The notes under the pieces were generated by a model, which saw nothing but the letters and a program-made list of their open reading frames with translations, did no database searches and was not told the DNA's origin. DNA of 41,612 nt from the NCBI GenBank assembly GCA_020025635.1, contig JAHHRU010000016.1, forward strand, positions 1 to 41,612, given 5' to 3'. Within the stretch, counting starts at the first letter, position 1, and each line of letters opens with the position of its first letter. The DNA comes from Allofournierella sp. (GTDB taxonomy: Bacteria; Bacillota; Clostridia; Oscillospirales; Ruminococcaceae). Below, in pieces: positions 33,966 to 41,612 of this stretch. A program made the translations under genes and the position numbers.

Positions 33966-34894
33966 TCCTCGTTTTCTCCTTTCACAAGGGTGCACAGTGC
34001 ACGCTGAATGTGGCGGTCCCCCGCCGAAAGCACCTTGAAGTGGATGCCGCCCCAATCGATGGAAGCCTCTTCCCCGTCCTCGGGCACCCGGCCCAGCCGG
34101 TCGCTGATGAGGCCGCCCACCGTGTCGAATTCGTCCTCGTCGTATTCCGGGCATTCCAGATCGAAGGCGTCGAACAGATCCTCAAGATCCAGCTCGCCGG
34201 ATACGGCAAAGCCCCCGTCCTGGGCAACCAGCTCCGCTTCCTCGTCGTCGAACTCGTCCTGGATGTCGCCCACGATCTCCTCCAGCACGTCCTCCATGGA
34301 AACAAGGCCTGCGGTGCCGCCGTATTCGTCCACCACAATGGCCATCATGCTCCGGCTGGATTTGAAATCCAGCATCAGCTGGCTGGCGGGCCGGCTTTCC
34401 GGCACAAAGGTGGCCTTGCGGCAGAAGGGGGCCACCGGCTCATCCAGCCGCTGGGGCTGGTTGAACAGGCACAAAAGGTCCTTCACATACAAAACGCCGC
34501 AGATCTCGTCGATGTTTCTGCGGTACACCGGCAGGCGGCTGTTGCCGCTTTCCAGCGCCCGGTCGATGGCTTCCCGGCAGGTGGACCCTTCCTCAACGGC
34601 CGCAATGTCCATCCGGTGGGTCATGATGTCGCCTGCCTCCACATCGTCCAGCTCGATGATGTTGGTGATCATCTCCCGCTGGTTTTCGTCGATCAGGTCC
34701 TGCTCGTCGGCATCGTCCATCAGCTCATACAGGTCCTCTTCGGTGACCTGCTCTTCGCTGGAAAGGCCGGCAGGCTCCAAAATGCGGTCCAGCCAGCGGG
34801 GCAGCGACATTTCTTTTTTCGCTGCTGACCAGCCCATGAAAAGGCCGGCGGTCAGCATAACGGGAAGGCCTAAAAAAAGCCACAAAAAATCCAT
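33962..34894 (-). CDS. CorC/HlyC-like CBS-domain protein with a single membrane helix
   Basis: 310 residues. A short hydrophobic N-terminus (FLWLFLGLPVMLTAGLFMG) is followed by an acidic linker, a CBS-domain pair (about 85-215, including GDIMTHRMDIAAVE and AIVVDEYGGTAGLVSMED) and a C-terminal CorC_HlyC transporter-associated domain. It lacks the DUF21/CNNM transmembrane domain of full-size relatives. The family is linked to Mg/Co efflux, but this form probably has a regulatory or accessory role. GAAGGAG precedes the ATG; the promoter is at 34991-35019. Cotranscribed with nudF. Confidence 0.92.
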   Translation of the reverse strand: MDFLWLFLGLPVMLTAGLFMGWSAAKKEMSLPRWLDRILEPAGLSSEEQVTEEDLYELMDDADEQDLIDENQREMITNIIELDDVEAGDIMTHRMDIAAVEEGSTCREAIDRALESGNSRLPVYRRNIDEICGVLYVKDLLCLFNQPQRLDEPVAPFCRKATFVPESRPASQLMLDFKSSRSMMAIVVDEYGGTAGLVSMEDVLEEIVGDIQDEFDDEEAELVAQDGGFAVSGELDLEDLFDAFDLECPEYDEDEFDTVGGLISDRLGRVPEDGEEASIDWGGIHFKVLSAGDRHIQRALCTLVKGENEE

Positions 34895-34990
34895 GATAAC
34901 TCCTTCAAATAAAAAATCGTTCCGCAAAACGCCCCAAAAACAAGGGTGGGCACCCGGGTGCGGCATGCCTTTGGGCATCGTCTTACACAT

Positions 34991-35019
34991 ATAGTAAGAC
35001 GGCTTTGCCCGCTTGTCAA
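34991..35019 (-). promoter_or_regulatory. Promoter of the CBS protein/nudF pair
   Basis: On the minus strand TTGACA (35019-35014), a 17-bp spacer and TACTAT (34996-34991), followed by a leader of about 95 nt. It lies back to back with the nifJ promoter in the 333-bp divergent gap 34895-35227. Confidence 0.85.
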
Positions 35020-35032
35020 ATCGCATTGGCAG

Positions 35033-35052
35033 ATTGACAGCGTTTTGTCAAT
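35033..35052. promoter_or_regulatory. Inverted repeat, possible operator, between the nifJ and CBS promoters
   Basis: ATTGACA-GCGTTT-TGTCAAT, a perfect 7-bp inverted repeat 14 bp upstream of the CBS gene -35 box. A third half-site TTGTCAA overlaps that -35 box (35013-35019). It could bind a dimeric repressor of the divergent pair, or be a spare promoter element. I do not recognise the regulator. Confidence 0.5.
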
Positions 35053-35123
35053 CGTTTTTTGCAAAATCGGTGTAGATTTTTAAAATTAAATGGCTTTTTT
35101 TACAAAAATAGCGCCCGAAGGAG

Positions 35124-35152
35124 TTTACAATCCCAGCCGATTTTGCTAAAAT
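35124..35152 (+). promoter_or_regulatory. Promoter of nifJ
   Basis: TTTACA (35124-35129), a 17-bp spacer and extended -10 TGCTAAAAT (TAAAAT at 35147-35152), leaving a 70-nt leader with a hairpin. Confidence 0.7.
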
Positions 35153-35168
35153 AATACTCGGGTAATAG

Positions 35169-35195
35169 CGCCTGAGTGCATCCTGCACACAGGCG
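35169..35195 (+). repeat. Stem-loop in the nifJ leader
   Basis: CGCCTG-A-GTGCA pairs with TGCAC-A-CAGGCG around a 3-nt loop, with one A-A mismatch. It lies just after the expected transcription start and 24 nt before the GGAGG of nifJ. It may stabilise this highly expressed mRNA or have a regulatory role. Confidence 0.65.
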
Positions 35196-35227
35196 TGAAA
35201 TCTGAAAAAGTTATGGAGGAAGAGAAA

Positions 35228-38200
35228 ATGCCTAGAGCAAAACAGTCTATGGATGGCAATACTGCGGCTGCGCATGTTGCTTATGCGTTTACCGAAGTAG
35301 CTGCTATCTACCCCATCACTCCGTCCAGCCCGATGGCGGACTATGTGGACCAGTGGTCCGCAATGAATCGCAAAAACATCTTCGGAACCGAAGTAAAGGT
35401 CATGGAGATGCAGTCTGAGGCCGGCGCCGCCGGCGCCGTTCACGGCTCTCTGGCCGCCGGTGCCCTCACCACCACCTTCACCGCATCGCAGGGCCTTCTG
35501 CTGATGATCCCCAATATGTACAAGATCGCCGGCGAGCTGCTGCCCAGCGTGTTCCATGTTTCCGCACGCTGCGTTGCAAGCCATGCGCTGAACATCTTCG
35601 GCGACCACAGCGACGTTTACGCCTGCCGCCAGACCGGTTTCGCCATGCTGGCCGAGTCCAATCCTCAGGAAGTTATGGACCTGTCCCCTGTGGCCCACCT
35701 GTCTGCCCTGGAGGGCCGCGTTCCCTTTATCAACTTCTTCGACGGCTTCCGCACCTCTCACGAGATCCAGAAGATCGAGAAGTGGGATTACGCAGATCTT
35801 GCCGACATGGTCGATATGGATGCCGTCAAGGCGTTCCGTGCCCATGCACTGAACCCCGAGCACCCCGCAATGCGCGGCAGCCACGAGAACGGCGATACCT
35901 TCTTCCAGCATCGTGAGGCCTGCAACAAGTTCTACGATGCCCTGCCCGAGGTCGTTGAGAAGTACATGGCCAAGGTCAACGAGAAGATCGGCACCAACTA
36001 TCAGCTGTTCAACTACTACGGCGCACCCGATGCAGACCGTGTGATCGTGGCCATGGGCTCCATCTGCGACGTTGCAGAGGAAGTCATCGACTACCTGAAC
36101 GCTCACGGCGAGAAGGTCGGCCTGATCAAGGTCCGCCTGTACCGCCCCTTCGCAGCTGACCGCCTGCTGGCTGCCATCCCCGCAACCTGCAAAAAGCTGG
36201 CTGTGCTGGACCGCACCAAGGAGCCCGGCGCCCTGGGCGAGCCTCTGTTCCTGGACGTTGTGACCGCTCTGCGTGAGGCAGGCCGCAACGAGATCAAGGT
36301 CAGCGGCGGCCGCTACGGCCTGGGCAGCAAGGACACTCCCCCGGCAAGCGTGTTCGCTGTCTACGAGGAGCTGGCCAAGGACGAGCCCAAGGCCCGTTTC
36401 ACCCTGGGCATCCACGACGACGTGACCTACCTGTCTCTGGAAGAGAAGGAAGCTCCCAACACCGCAGCCGAAGGCACCAAGGAGTGCAAGTTCTGGGGTC
36501 TGGGCGGCGACGGTACCGTTGGCGCCAACAAGAACTCCACCAAGATCATCGGTGACCACACCGACAAATACATCCAGGCATACTTCCAGTATGACTCCAA
36601 GAAGACCGGCGGCATCACCGTGAGCCACCTGCGCTTCGGCGACAACCCCATCCGTGCGCCTTACTACATCAACAAGGCTGACTTTGTGGCCTGCCACAAC
36701 CCCAGCTATGTTGTGAAGGGCTACAAGATGGTTCAGGATGTTAAGCCCGGCGGCGTGTTCATGATCAACTGCCAGTGGACCGATGAAGAGCTGGCTCACC
36801 ACATGCCTGCTGAGTCCAAGCGCTACATCGCAAAGAACAACATCCAGCTGTACACCATCAACGCTATCGATAAGGCAATCGAGATCGGTCTGGGCAAGCG
36901 CACCAACACCATCCTGCAGTCTGCCTTCTTCGCTCTGGCCGGTGTTCTGCCCAAGGAAGACGCTCTGCGCTACATGAAGGAAGCCGCAGAGAAGTCCTTC
37001 GCAAAGAAGGGCCAGAAGATCGTTGAGATGAACTGGGCCGCCATCGACGCCGGCTTCGACGCTTACCACAAGGTCGAGGTCCCCGCTGACTGGGCAAACG
37101 CACAGGATGAAGCAGACACCACCGTGCTCACCGGCCGCGAAGGCACCGTTGACATGGTCAAGAACCTGCTGAACCCCATCAGCAAGATGGACGGCGACAG
37201 CCTGCCTGTTTCCGCATTCGAAAAGTATGTGGACGGTCAGTTCGAGCAGGGCGCATCCGCTTATGAGAAGCGCGGCGTTGCTGTTTCCGTTCCCGAGTGG
37301 GACCCCAACGTCTGCATCCAGTGCAACAGCTGTGCATTCGTCTGCCCCCACGCAACCATTCGTCCCTTCTGCCTGACCGCAGATGAAGTGGCAAACGCTC
37401 CCGCTGCCCTGAAGATGGCCGACACCAAGCCCAAGGCCGGCGAATACAAGTTCGCAATGACCGTTTCTCCTCTGGACTGCATGGGCTGCGGCGTCTGCGT
37501 CGAGGTCTGCCCCATGGCTGCCAAGGGTGCCCTGAAGATGGCTCCCCAGGAAAGCCAGGCCGACCAGCAGGAAGTGTTCAACTACTGTGTTGAGAACATC
37601 CGCAAGAAGCCCGGCATGCCCAAGGAAGACTCGGTCAAGGGCAGCCAGTTCAACCAGCCCCTGCTGGAGTTCTCCGGCTCCTGCGCAGGCTGTGCTGAAA
37701 CCTCTTATGCACGTCTGGTCACCCAGATGTTCGGCGAGCGGATGTACATCTCCAACGCCACCGGCTGCTCCTCCATCTGGGGCGGTCCCGCAGCAACCTC
37801 TCCCTACACCACCAACAAGGAAAGCGGCCACGGCCCCGCATGGGCAAACAGCCTGTTCGAGGACAACGCCGAGCACGGCCTGGGCATGTATCTGGGCCAG
37901 AAGGTCCTGCGTGAGGCCCTGGGCGAGAAGCTGCACAAGCTGGAAGAGACCGCAGGCGACAGCCTGAAGGCCGCTGTTGCAGCTTACTTTGAAACCTATG
38001 ACGACGGCAAGGCAAACGCCGAGGCTGCCAAGACCCTGATTTCCGAGCTGGAAGCCGACGGCTCCGAGCTGGCCAAGGAGATCCTGGTCCAGAAGAACTA
38101 CCTGGCCAAGAAGTCTGTGTGGATCTTCGGCGGCGACGGCTGGGCATACGACATCGGCTTCGGCGGCCTGGACCACGTCCTGGCTTCCGGCGAGGATGTG

Positions 38201-38764
38201 AACGTCTTCGTCTTCGATACCGAGGTTTACTCCAACACCGGCGGCCAGGCCTCCAAGGCCAGCCAGATCGGTCAGGTCGCTCAGTTTGCTGCTGCCGGTA
38301 AGGCAATCGGCAAGAAGAGCCTGTCTGAGATCGCTATGAGCTATGGCTATGTCTATGTTGCTCAGATCGCTATGGGCGCTGATATGAACCAGACCATGAA
38401 GGCCATCACCGAGGCTGAGAGCTATCACGGTCCTTCCCTGATCATCGGCTACGCTCCCTGCGAGATGCACGGTGTCAAGGGCGGCATGACCAACTGCCAG
38501 AACGAGATGAAGAAGGCAGTCAAGGCCGGCTACTGGAACATGTTCCGCTTCGATCCCCGCAAGAAGGCCCTGGGCCAGAACCCCTTCAGCCTGGATTCCA
38601 AGCCCGCTACCGCGGATTACAAGGAATTCATCAAGGGCGAGACCCGTTACAGCCGTCTGGAGCGTGCCTTCCCCGAGCGTGCTGAAAAGCTGTTCGAGCT
38701 GGCCGACGAAAAGGCCAAGGAGCGTTACGCTTACCTGGAGAAGCTGGTCGAGCTGTACAAGTAA
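35228..38764 (+). CDS. nifJ: Pyruvate:ferredoxin oxidoreductase (single-chain PFOR)
   Basis: 1178 residues from MPRAKQSMDGNTAAAHVAY, with GGAGG 8 nt upstream. Converts pyruvate, CoA and oxidised ferredoxin to acetyl-CoA, CO2 and reduced ferredoxin in the cytoplasm, the main pyruvate route of strict anaerobes. Domains: N-terminal pyruvate-binding part (YPITPSSPMADY), CoA region, ferredoxin-like part with two 4Fe-4S motifs (CIQCNSCAFVCP near 696 and CMGCGVCVEVCP near 751), and a C-terminal TPP domain (GDGWAYDIGFGGLDH, DTEVYSNTGGQ). Codon choice differs from neighbours, using more GCT, GCA and AAG codons, as expected of a highly expressed gene. Confidence 0.98.
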   Translation: MPRAKQSMDGNTAAAHVAYAFTEVAAIYPITPSSPMADYVDQWSAMNRKNIFGTEVKVMEMQSEAGAAGAVHGSLAAGALTTTFTASQGLLLMIPNMYKIAGELLPSVFHVSARCVASHALNIFGDHSDVYACRQTGFAMLAESNPQEVMDLSPVAHLSALEGRVPFINFFDGFRTSHEIQKIEKWDYADLADMVDMDAVKAFRAHALNPEHPAMRGSHENGDTFFQHREACNKFYDALPEVVEKYMAKVNEKIGTNYQLFNYYGAPDADRVIVAMGSICDVAEEVIDYLNAHGEKVGLIKVRLYRPFAADRLLAAIPATCKKLAVLDRTKEPGALGEPLFLDVVTALREAGRNEIKVSGGRYGLGSKDTPPASVFAVYEELAKDEPKARFTLGIHDDVTYLSLEEKEAPNTAAEGTKECKFWGLGGDGTVGANKNSTKIIGDHTDKYIQAYFQYDSKKTGGITVSHLRFGDNPIRAPYYINKADFVACHNPSYVVKGYKMVQDVKPGGVFMINCQWTDEELAHHMPAESKRYIAKNNIQLYTINAIDKAIEIGLGKRTNTILQSAFFALAGVLPKEDALRYMKEAAEKSFAKKGQKIVEMNWAAIDAGFDAYHKVEVPADWANAQDEADTTVLTGREGTVDMVKNLLNPISKMDGDSLPVSAFEKYVDGQFEQGASAYEKRGVAVSVPEWDPNVCIQCNSCAFVCPHATIRPFCLTADEVANAPAALKMADTKPKAGEYKFAMTVSPLDCMGCGVCVEVCPMAAKGALKMAPQESQADQQEVFNYCVENIRKKPGMPKEDSVKGSQFNQPLLEFSGSCAGCAETSYARLVTQMFGERMYISNATGCSSIWGGPAATSPYTTNKESGHGPAWANSLFEDNAEHGLGMYLGQKVLREALGEKLHKLEETAGDSLKAAVAAYFETYDDGKANAEAAKTLISELEADGSELAKEILVQKNYLAKKSVWIFGGDGWAYDIGFGGLDHVLASGEDVNVFVFDTEVYSNTGGQASKASQIGQVAQFAAAGKAIGKKSLSEIAMSYGYVYVAQIAMGADMNQTMKAITEAESYHGPSLIIGYAPCEMHGVKGGMTNCQNEMKKAVKAGYWNMFRFDPRKKALGQNPFSLDSKPATADYKEFIKGETRYSRLERAFPERAEKLFELADEKAKERYAYLEKLVELYK

Positions 38765-38886
38765 GACTTTCTGCCTGCGGCAGGGCCCAAAACCGGCTCT
38801 GCCCGGCAGTTTCCGGCGCTGCGGCTGACAAAGCGGCCCGCAGGAAACCGTTTTTCCTTTTGCGCTTTGAATGTTCAAACAATGGG

Positions 38887-38920
38887 GCGCCCCGGCTTTT
38901 TTCAGCCGGGGCGCTTTTTT
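38887..38920 (+). terminator. Terminator of nifJ
   Basis: GCGCCCCGGC pairs with GCCGGGGCGC around an 8-nt loop, then TTTTTT. It lies about 120 bp after the stop. The rest of 38765-39135 holds the next gene's promoter and a leader hairpin, nothing else recognised. Confidence 0.92.
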
Positions 38921-39016
38921 GCGTTTTGTGACGCTTTCAAAATGCCGGGCAGGCCGTGCGCTCTGGCAGAACGAAAAAATTCAAAAAAAGTTCAAAAACA
39001 GCACCCTTTTATGGGA

Positions 39017-39045
39017 TTGTCCGCCTCAAAACAAAGTGGTATACT
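39017..39045 (+). promoter_or_regulatory. Promoter of the CAP-domain protein gene
   Basis: TTGTCC (39017-39022), a 17-bp spacer and TATACT (39040-39045), giving a leader of about 85 nt. Confidence 0.72.
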
Positions 39046-39071
39046 GAACATAGGAATACAGTTGCACAAAA

Positions 39072-39108
39072 ATCCGCTTTTATAGCACAAAAAGTCCAAA
39101 AAGCGGAT
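39072..39108 (+). repeat. Leader hairpin before the CAP-domain protein gene
   Basis: ATCCGCTTTT (39072-39081) pairs perfectly with AAAAGCGGAT (39099-39108) in the transcribed leader, about 15 nt before the GGAGG. It is not followed by a T-run, so it is more likely an RNA stability or translation element than a terminator. Confidence 0.65.
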
Positions 39109-39135
39109 AAATCGGAAATAAAGGAGGAAGACACC

Positions 39136-41612
39136 ATGAAAAAGATGCGCAAAACCATCAGCTCGCTGCTTGCGGCGGTCATGCTGATGATGGCGCTGCC
39201 GCTGAATGCCCTTGCGGCAGACCCGGCAGCCCCCGCAGACCCGGCAGACCCGGCCCCTCCGGCAGACGTGCCCCTTTCGGTCGGGCTGCAGGTCCAGTAC
39301 GGCCAGACCGAGGCCCGCACCATGCTGGATCTCATCAATGGCTTCCGCACCGGCAATGGGGATGGAAACCATGCCGAGCATCCCCACCAGGCGCTGGGGA
39401 AAGACGATAAGACCTGGGAGGATTACCCGGATCTTCCCCCCCTTGCATACGATTATGAGCTGGAACGGGTGGCCATGCAGCGGGCGGCTGAGATCGCCCT
39501 GAGCTTTTCCCACACCCGGCCCGACGGGAGCAGCTGGTTCACCGCCTGCCCGGACAAATTCCAGACAAACACCACCAAAGGCGAAAATATCGCGGCCGGA
39601 AACGCCAAAGCCAAAGAGACCTTTTTGCAGTGGCGTGAAGACAATGAACCCTATGACGGCCAGGGCCACCGGCGCAATATGCTGAACAAAGATTTCTGCT
39701 CGGTGGGCATCGGCCATGCGGTCTATCAGGGAACCGATTACTGGGTGCAGATCTTCAGCAGCCGAAAGCCCACCGAACCCGAATCTGCGCCCAATGATGC
39801 CAAAACCGATGTGCCGGTGGAGCTGAGCCCGGACCAGGTGAAGCCGGAAAATGTCACCGCCGTGCCGGAAAAAGACCGGCTGGATGTGAAAACCGGGCAA
39901 AGCGTGGATGCGCCCCGGGCAAATGTGACCTTCCAGACGCCCGATACCTGGCCCGCCGCACCCCGCTCGGTCACTGTTCTGCCCGGCTGGGTTTCCCAGG
40001 AGGAAGGCATCGCCAAATATGAAAACGGAAAGATCACCGGCGTAAAGGCCGGGCCCGCCGTCTTCACCGCCGATGTGCTGGGCAAAACGCTCACCCTCAC
40101 CGTGAATGTGACCTGCGAGCACATCCCGGATGCAGGCTGGAAAAACGATGCAAAGGAGCACTGGCACACCTGCACCCTGTGCGGGGAAACGCTGGAAAAA
40201 GCGGCCCATGACTTCAGTGCATGGCAGGTGACCGTACAGCCCACCGAAACCGCTCCGGGCCTTGAAGAGCGCAGCTGCGCCCTGTGCGCTTACAGGGAAG
40301 AACGGGAGCTGCCCCCCAAAGAGCATGTGCACCAGTTCAGCGAATGGAACCAGACCATCGCCCCCAGCTGCGGCCAAAAGGGCCAGGAGACCCGCACCTG
40401 TGCCGGCTGCGGCACACAAGAGACCCGTGAGATCCCGGCCCTTGAGCACAGCTATGAGGAAACGACCACCAAACAGCCCACCTGCACCGAGGACGGCGAA
40501 AAAAACCTCACCTGCAAAAACTGCGGGGATACCCATACCGAAGCCATCCCGGCTGCCGGCCACCGGCTGACCCATGTGCCGGCGGTGCTTCCCACCGATG
40601 AAAAGCCGGGCACCGTGGAGCACTGGCACTGTGAAAGCTGCCAAAAGAACTTTGCCGATGAAAACGGCACCGCCGAGCTTTCGGACCTGACCGACACCCT
40701 GGTTCCGGCCGAGACCCAGCGGGCGGTTGCGGTGGTCCATCCGCTGCCGGCCGATGCCGTGCAGAGCGAGGCCGACAAGGCCGCAGCCGAAAAGCTGCTT
40801 TCGGAAATCAAGCCCCAGAACATCCTGCAAAAGAGCGAGACCCTGGATGAAATGGCCCGCGCGGAGACCCAAAACAACCGCTTTACCCAGCGGCAGGCCC
40901 GCAGAGAGCTGACCGCCGCCGGGGTGCCGGTGGCCGAAAACCAGGAGATGCGCACCTCTTCCCTTTACTATCTGGAAGTGACCCTGCAGAATTTGTCGGT
41001 CCAGGAACCGGAAAAGACCGTCCGCTGGAGCATCGTTCCCCGCTATCAGATGATCGTTACCACCGCAAAGCCCGGCGAGGCAATGGTGCTGCAGGGCGAA
41101 AACCGCAATGCGGCAATGGTGCTGAACAAAGCGCTGGACCAGGCCGGCAGGGTTTCGCTGGAAATCCCCCTGCCCGCTGGTTTTGCAAGAAACGGCGCCC
41201 CCACTGCCGTTTCCCACCGGGCCGCCGATGGCAGAACCCATGCTTACACCGCCGACGCCGCCCTGCGGGACGGCCGCCTGTGCCTGCCGCTTGAGAGCGC
41301 ATACGGCTTCCATGAGTTCACCGTGCAGTACACCCAGCCGGTGGCCGTGGTCACTGCAAACGGGACCGAAACCGATCATGGCAGCCTGCAGGCCGCTGTG
41401 GATGCGCTCCCCAATGGCAGCTCCGTCCGGCTGGAACGCCCCAGCAGCGAAAAGGTGCTGGTGAAGCGGGAGGTCCGCTTCACCTTCAAGGCCAATGAAA
41501 TGTTCACCGGCAGCCTGGAAGCCGCCGAGGGTTTTGTGCTTGAAAAGCAGGGCGAGACCATCACCGTAAAAAAGGCGCCCGCAAAACCCCAGCCCACCGC
41601 AAACCCCGCCCC
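39136..41612 (+). CDS. Secreted CAP-domain (SCP/PR-1-like) protein with Cys-rich repeats (C-terminus beyond the window)
   Basis: Open to the right edge: 825 residues visible. Signal peptide: two Lys after the initiator Met, an Ala/Met/Leu-rich core and cleavage near ALA-A (about residue 28). A Pro/Asp-rich stretch follows, then a CAP domain (about 60-215; SFSHTRPDG, GENIAAG, GHRRNMLN, YWVQIFS). A Big_2-like module then a series of CxxC/His repeats (about 335-540; WHTCTLCGETL, TCAGCG, TCKNCG) typical of clostridial surface proteins, and a long beta-rich C-terminal part. GGAGG lies 9 nt before the ATG. Its role is unknown; CAP domains occur in secreted proteases, binders and adhesins. No sortase signal is visible because the end is missing. 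Confidence 0.9.
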   Translation, partial: MKKMRKTISSLLAAVMLMMALPLNALAADPAAPADPADPAPPADVPLSVGLQVQYGQTEARTMLDLINGFRTGNGDGNHAEHPHQALGKDDKTWEDYPDLPPLAYDYELERVAMQRAAEIALSFSHTRPDGSSWFTACPDKFQTNTTKGENIAAGNAKAKETFLQWREDNEPYDGQGHRRNMLNKDFCSVGIGHAVYQGTDYWVQIFSSRKPTEPESAPNDAKTDVPVELSPDQVKPENVTAVPEKDRLDVKTGQSVDAPRANVTFQTPDTWPAAPRSVTVLPGWVSQEEGIAKYENGKITGVKAGPAVFTADVLGKTLTLTVNVTCEHIPDAGWKNDAKEHWHTCTLCGETLEKAAHDFSAWQVTVQPTETAPGLEERSCALCAYREERELPPKEHVHQFSEWNQTIAPSCGQKGQETRTCAGCGTQETREIPALEHSYEETTTKQPTCTEDGEKNLTCKNCGDTHTEAIPAAGHRLTHVPAVLPTDEKPGTVEHWHCESCQKNFADENGTAELSDLTDTLVPAETQRAVAVVHPLPADAVQSEADKAAAEKLLSEIKPQNILQKSETLDEMARAETQNNRFTQRQARRELTAAGVPVAENQEMRTSSLYYLEVTLQNLSVQEPEKTVRWSIVPRYQMIVTTAKPGEAMVLQGENRNAAMVLNKALDQAGRVSLEIPLPAGFARNGAPTAVSHRAADGRTHAYTADAALRDGRLCLPLESAYGFHEFTVQYTQPVAVVTANGTETDHGSLQAAVDALPNGSSVRLERPSSEKVLVKREVRFTFKANEMFTGSLEAAEGFVLEKQGETITVKKAPAKPQPTANPA

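Noticed and set aside
35048..38878. 1276-codon frame antisense to nifJ
   Set aside because: Mirror of the biased codon usage in nifJ; no recognisable protein, and nifJ has every expected motif.

Overview
The window is a replication-origin region of a GC-rich, anaerobic low-GC-phylum relative: a member of the Clostridia, most likely Oscillospiraceae (Faecalibacterium/Gemmiger/Subdoligranulum-like). This rests on the gene order rpmH-rnpA-yidD-yidC-jag-mnmE-mnmG-rsmG-noc-parA-parB on one side of dnaA and dnaN-yaaA-recF-remB-gyrB-gyrA on the other, on a pyruvate:ferredoxin oxidoreductase, and on GGAGG-type ribosome binding sites. The species call is inference; no rRNA gene is present.

Layout. 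Positions 1-4894 (minus) hold the N-terminal 1631 residues of a very large secreted beta-helix protein. Then come an aldo/keto reductase with two 4Fe-4S clusters (5318-6451, minus) and two tRNA genes (Met-CAT then Glu-TTC, minus) under a consensus promoter. Next on the minus strand, read from the origin leftwards, are rpmH, rnpA, yidD, yidC, jag, mnmE, mnmG, rsmG, noc, a small lipoprotein, parA, parB and serS. The 19289-19939 gap contains divergent promoters for rpmH (minus) and dnaA (plus). On the plus strand follow dnaA, a DnaA-box cluster (the likely oriC, 21349-21550), dnaN, an S4-domain gene, recF, remB, gyrB and gyrA. Downstream is a four-gene accessory operon: a membrane protein, a membrane-anchored NERD-domain protein, an ATP-grasp ligase and a PLP-dependent decarboxylase. 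It is followed by mscL. A minus-strand pair (CorC-like CBS protein and NUDIX hydrolase, 33417-34894) interrupts the plus-strand block, then come nifJ (PFOR) and a truncated secreted CAP-domain protein running off the right edge.

How it fits together. Nearly all genes point away from the origin. Two sites close to the bacterial parS consensus (10293-10308 and 33293-33308) lie about 11 and 12 kb on either side of the DnaA-box cluster and would be the loading sites of the ParB encoded here. The housekeeping part is translation, membrane insertion, tRNA modification, initiation and topology control. The less ordinary parts are the dnaA leader (repeated terminator-like arms), the variant DnaA boxes and parS sites, the Noc homologue lacking its usual membrane helix, the ATP-grasp/decarboxylase pair of unknown product, and the two large secreted proteins at the edges. 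I saw no CRISPR array, prophage or insertion sequence.
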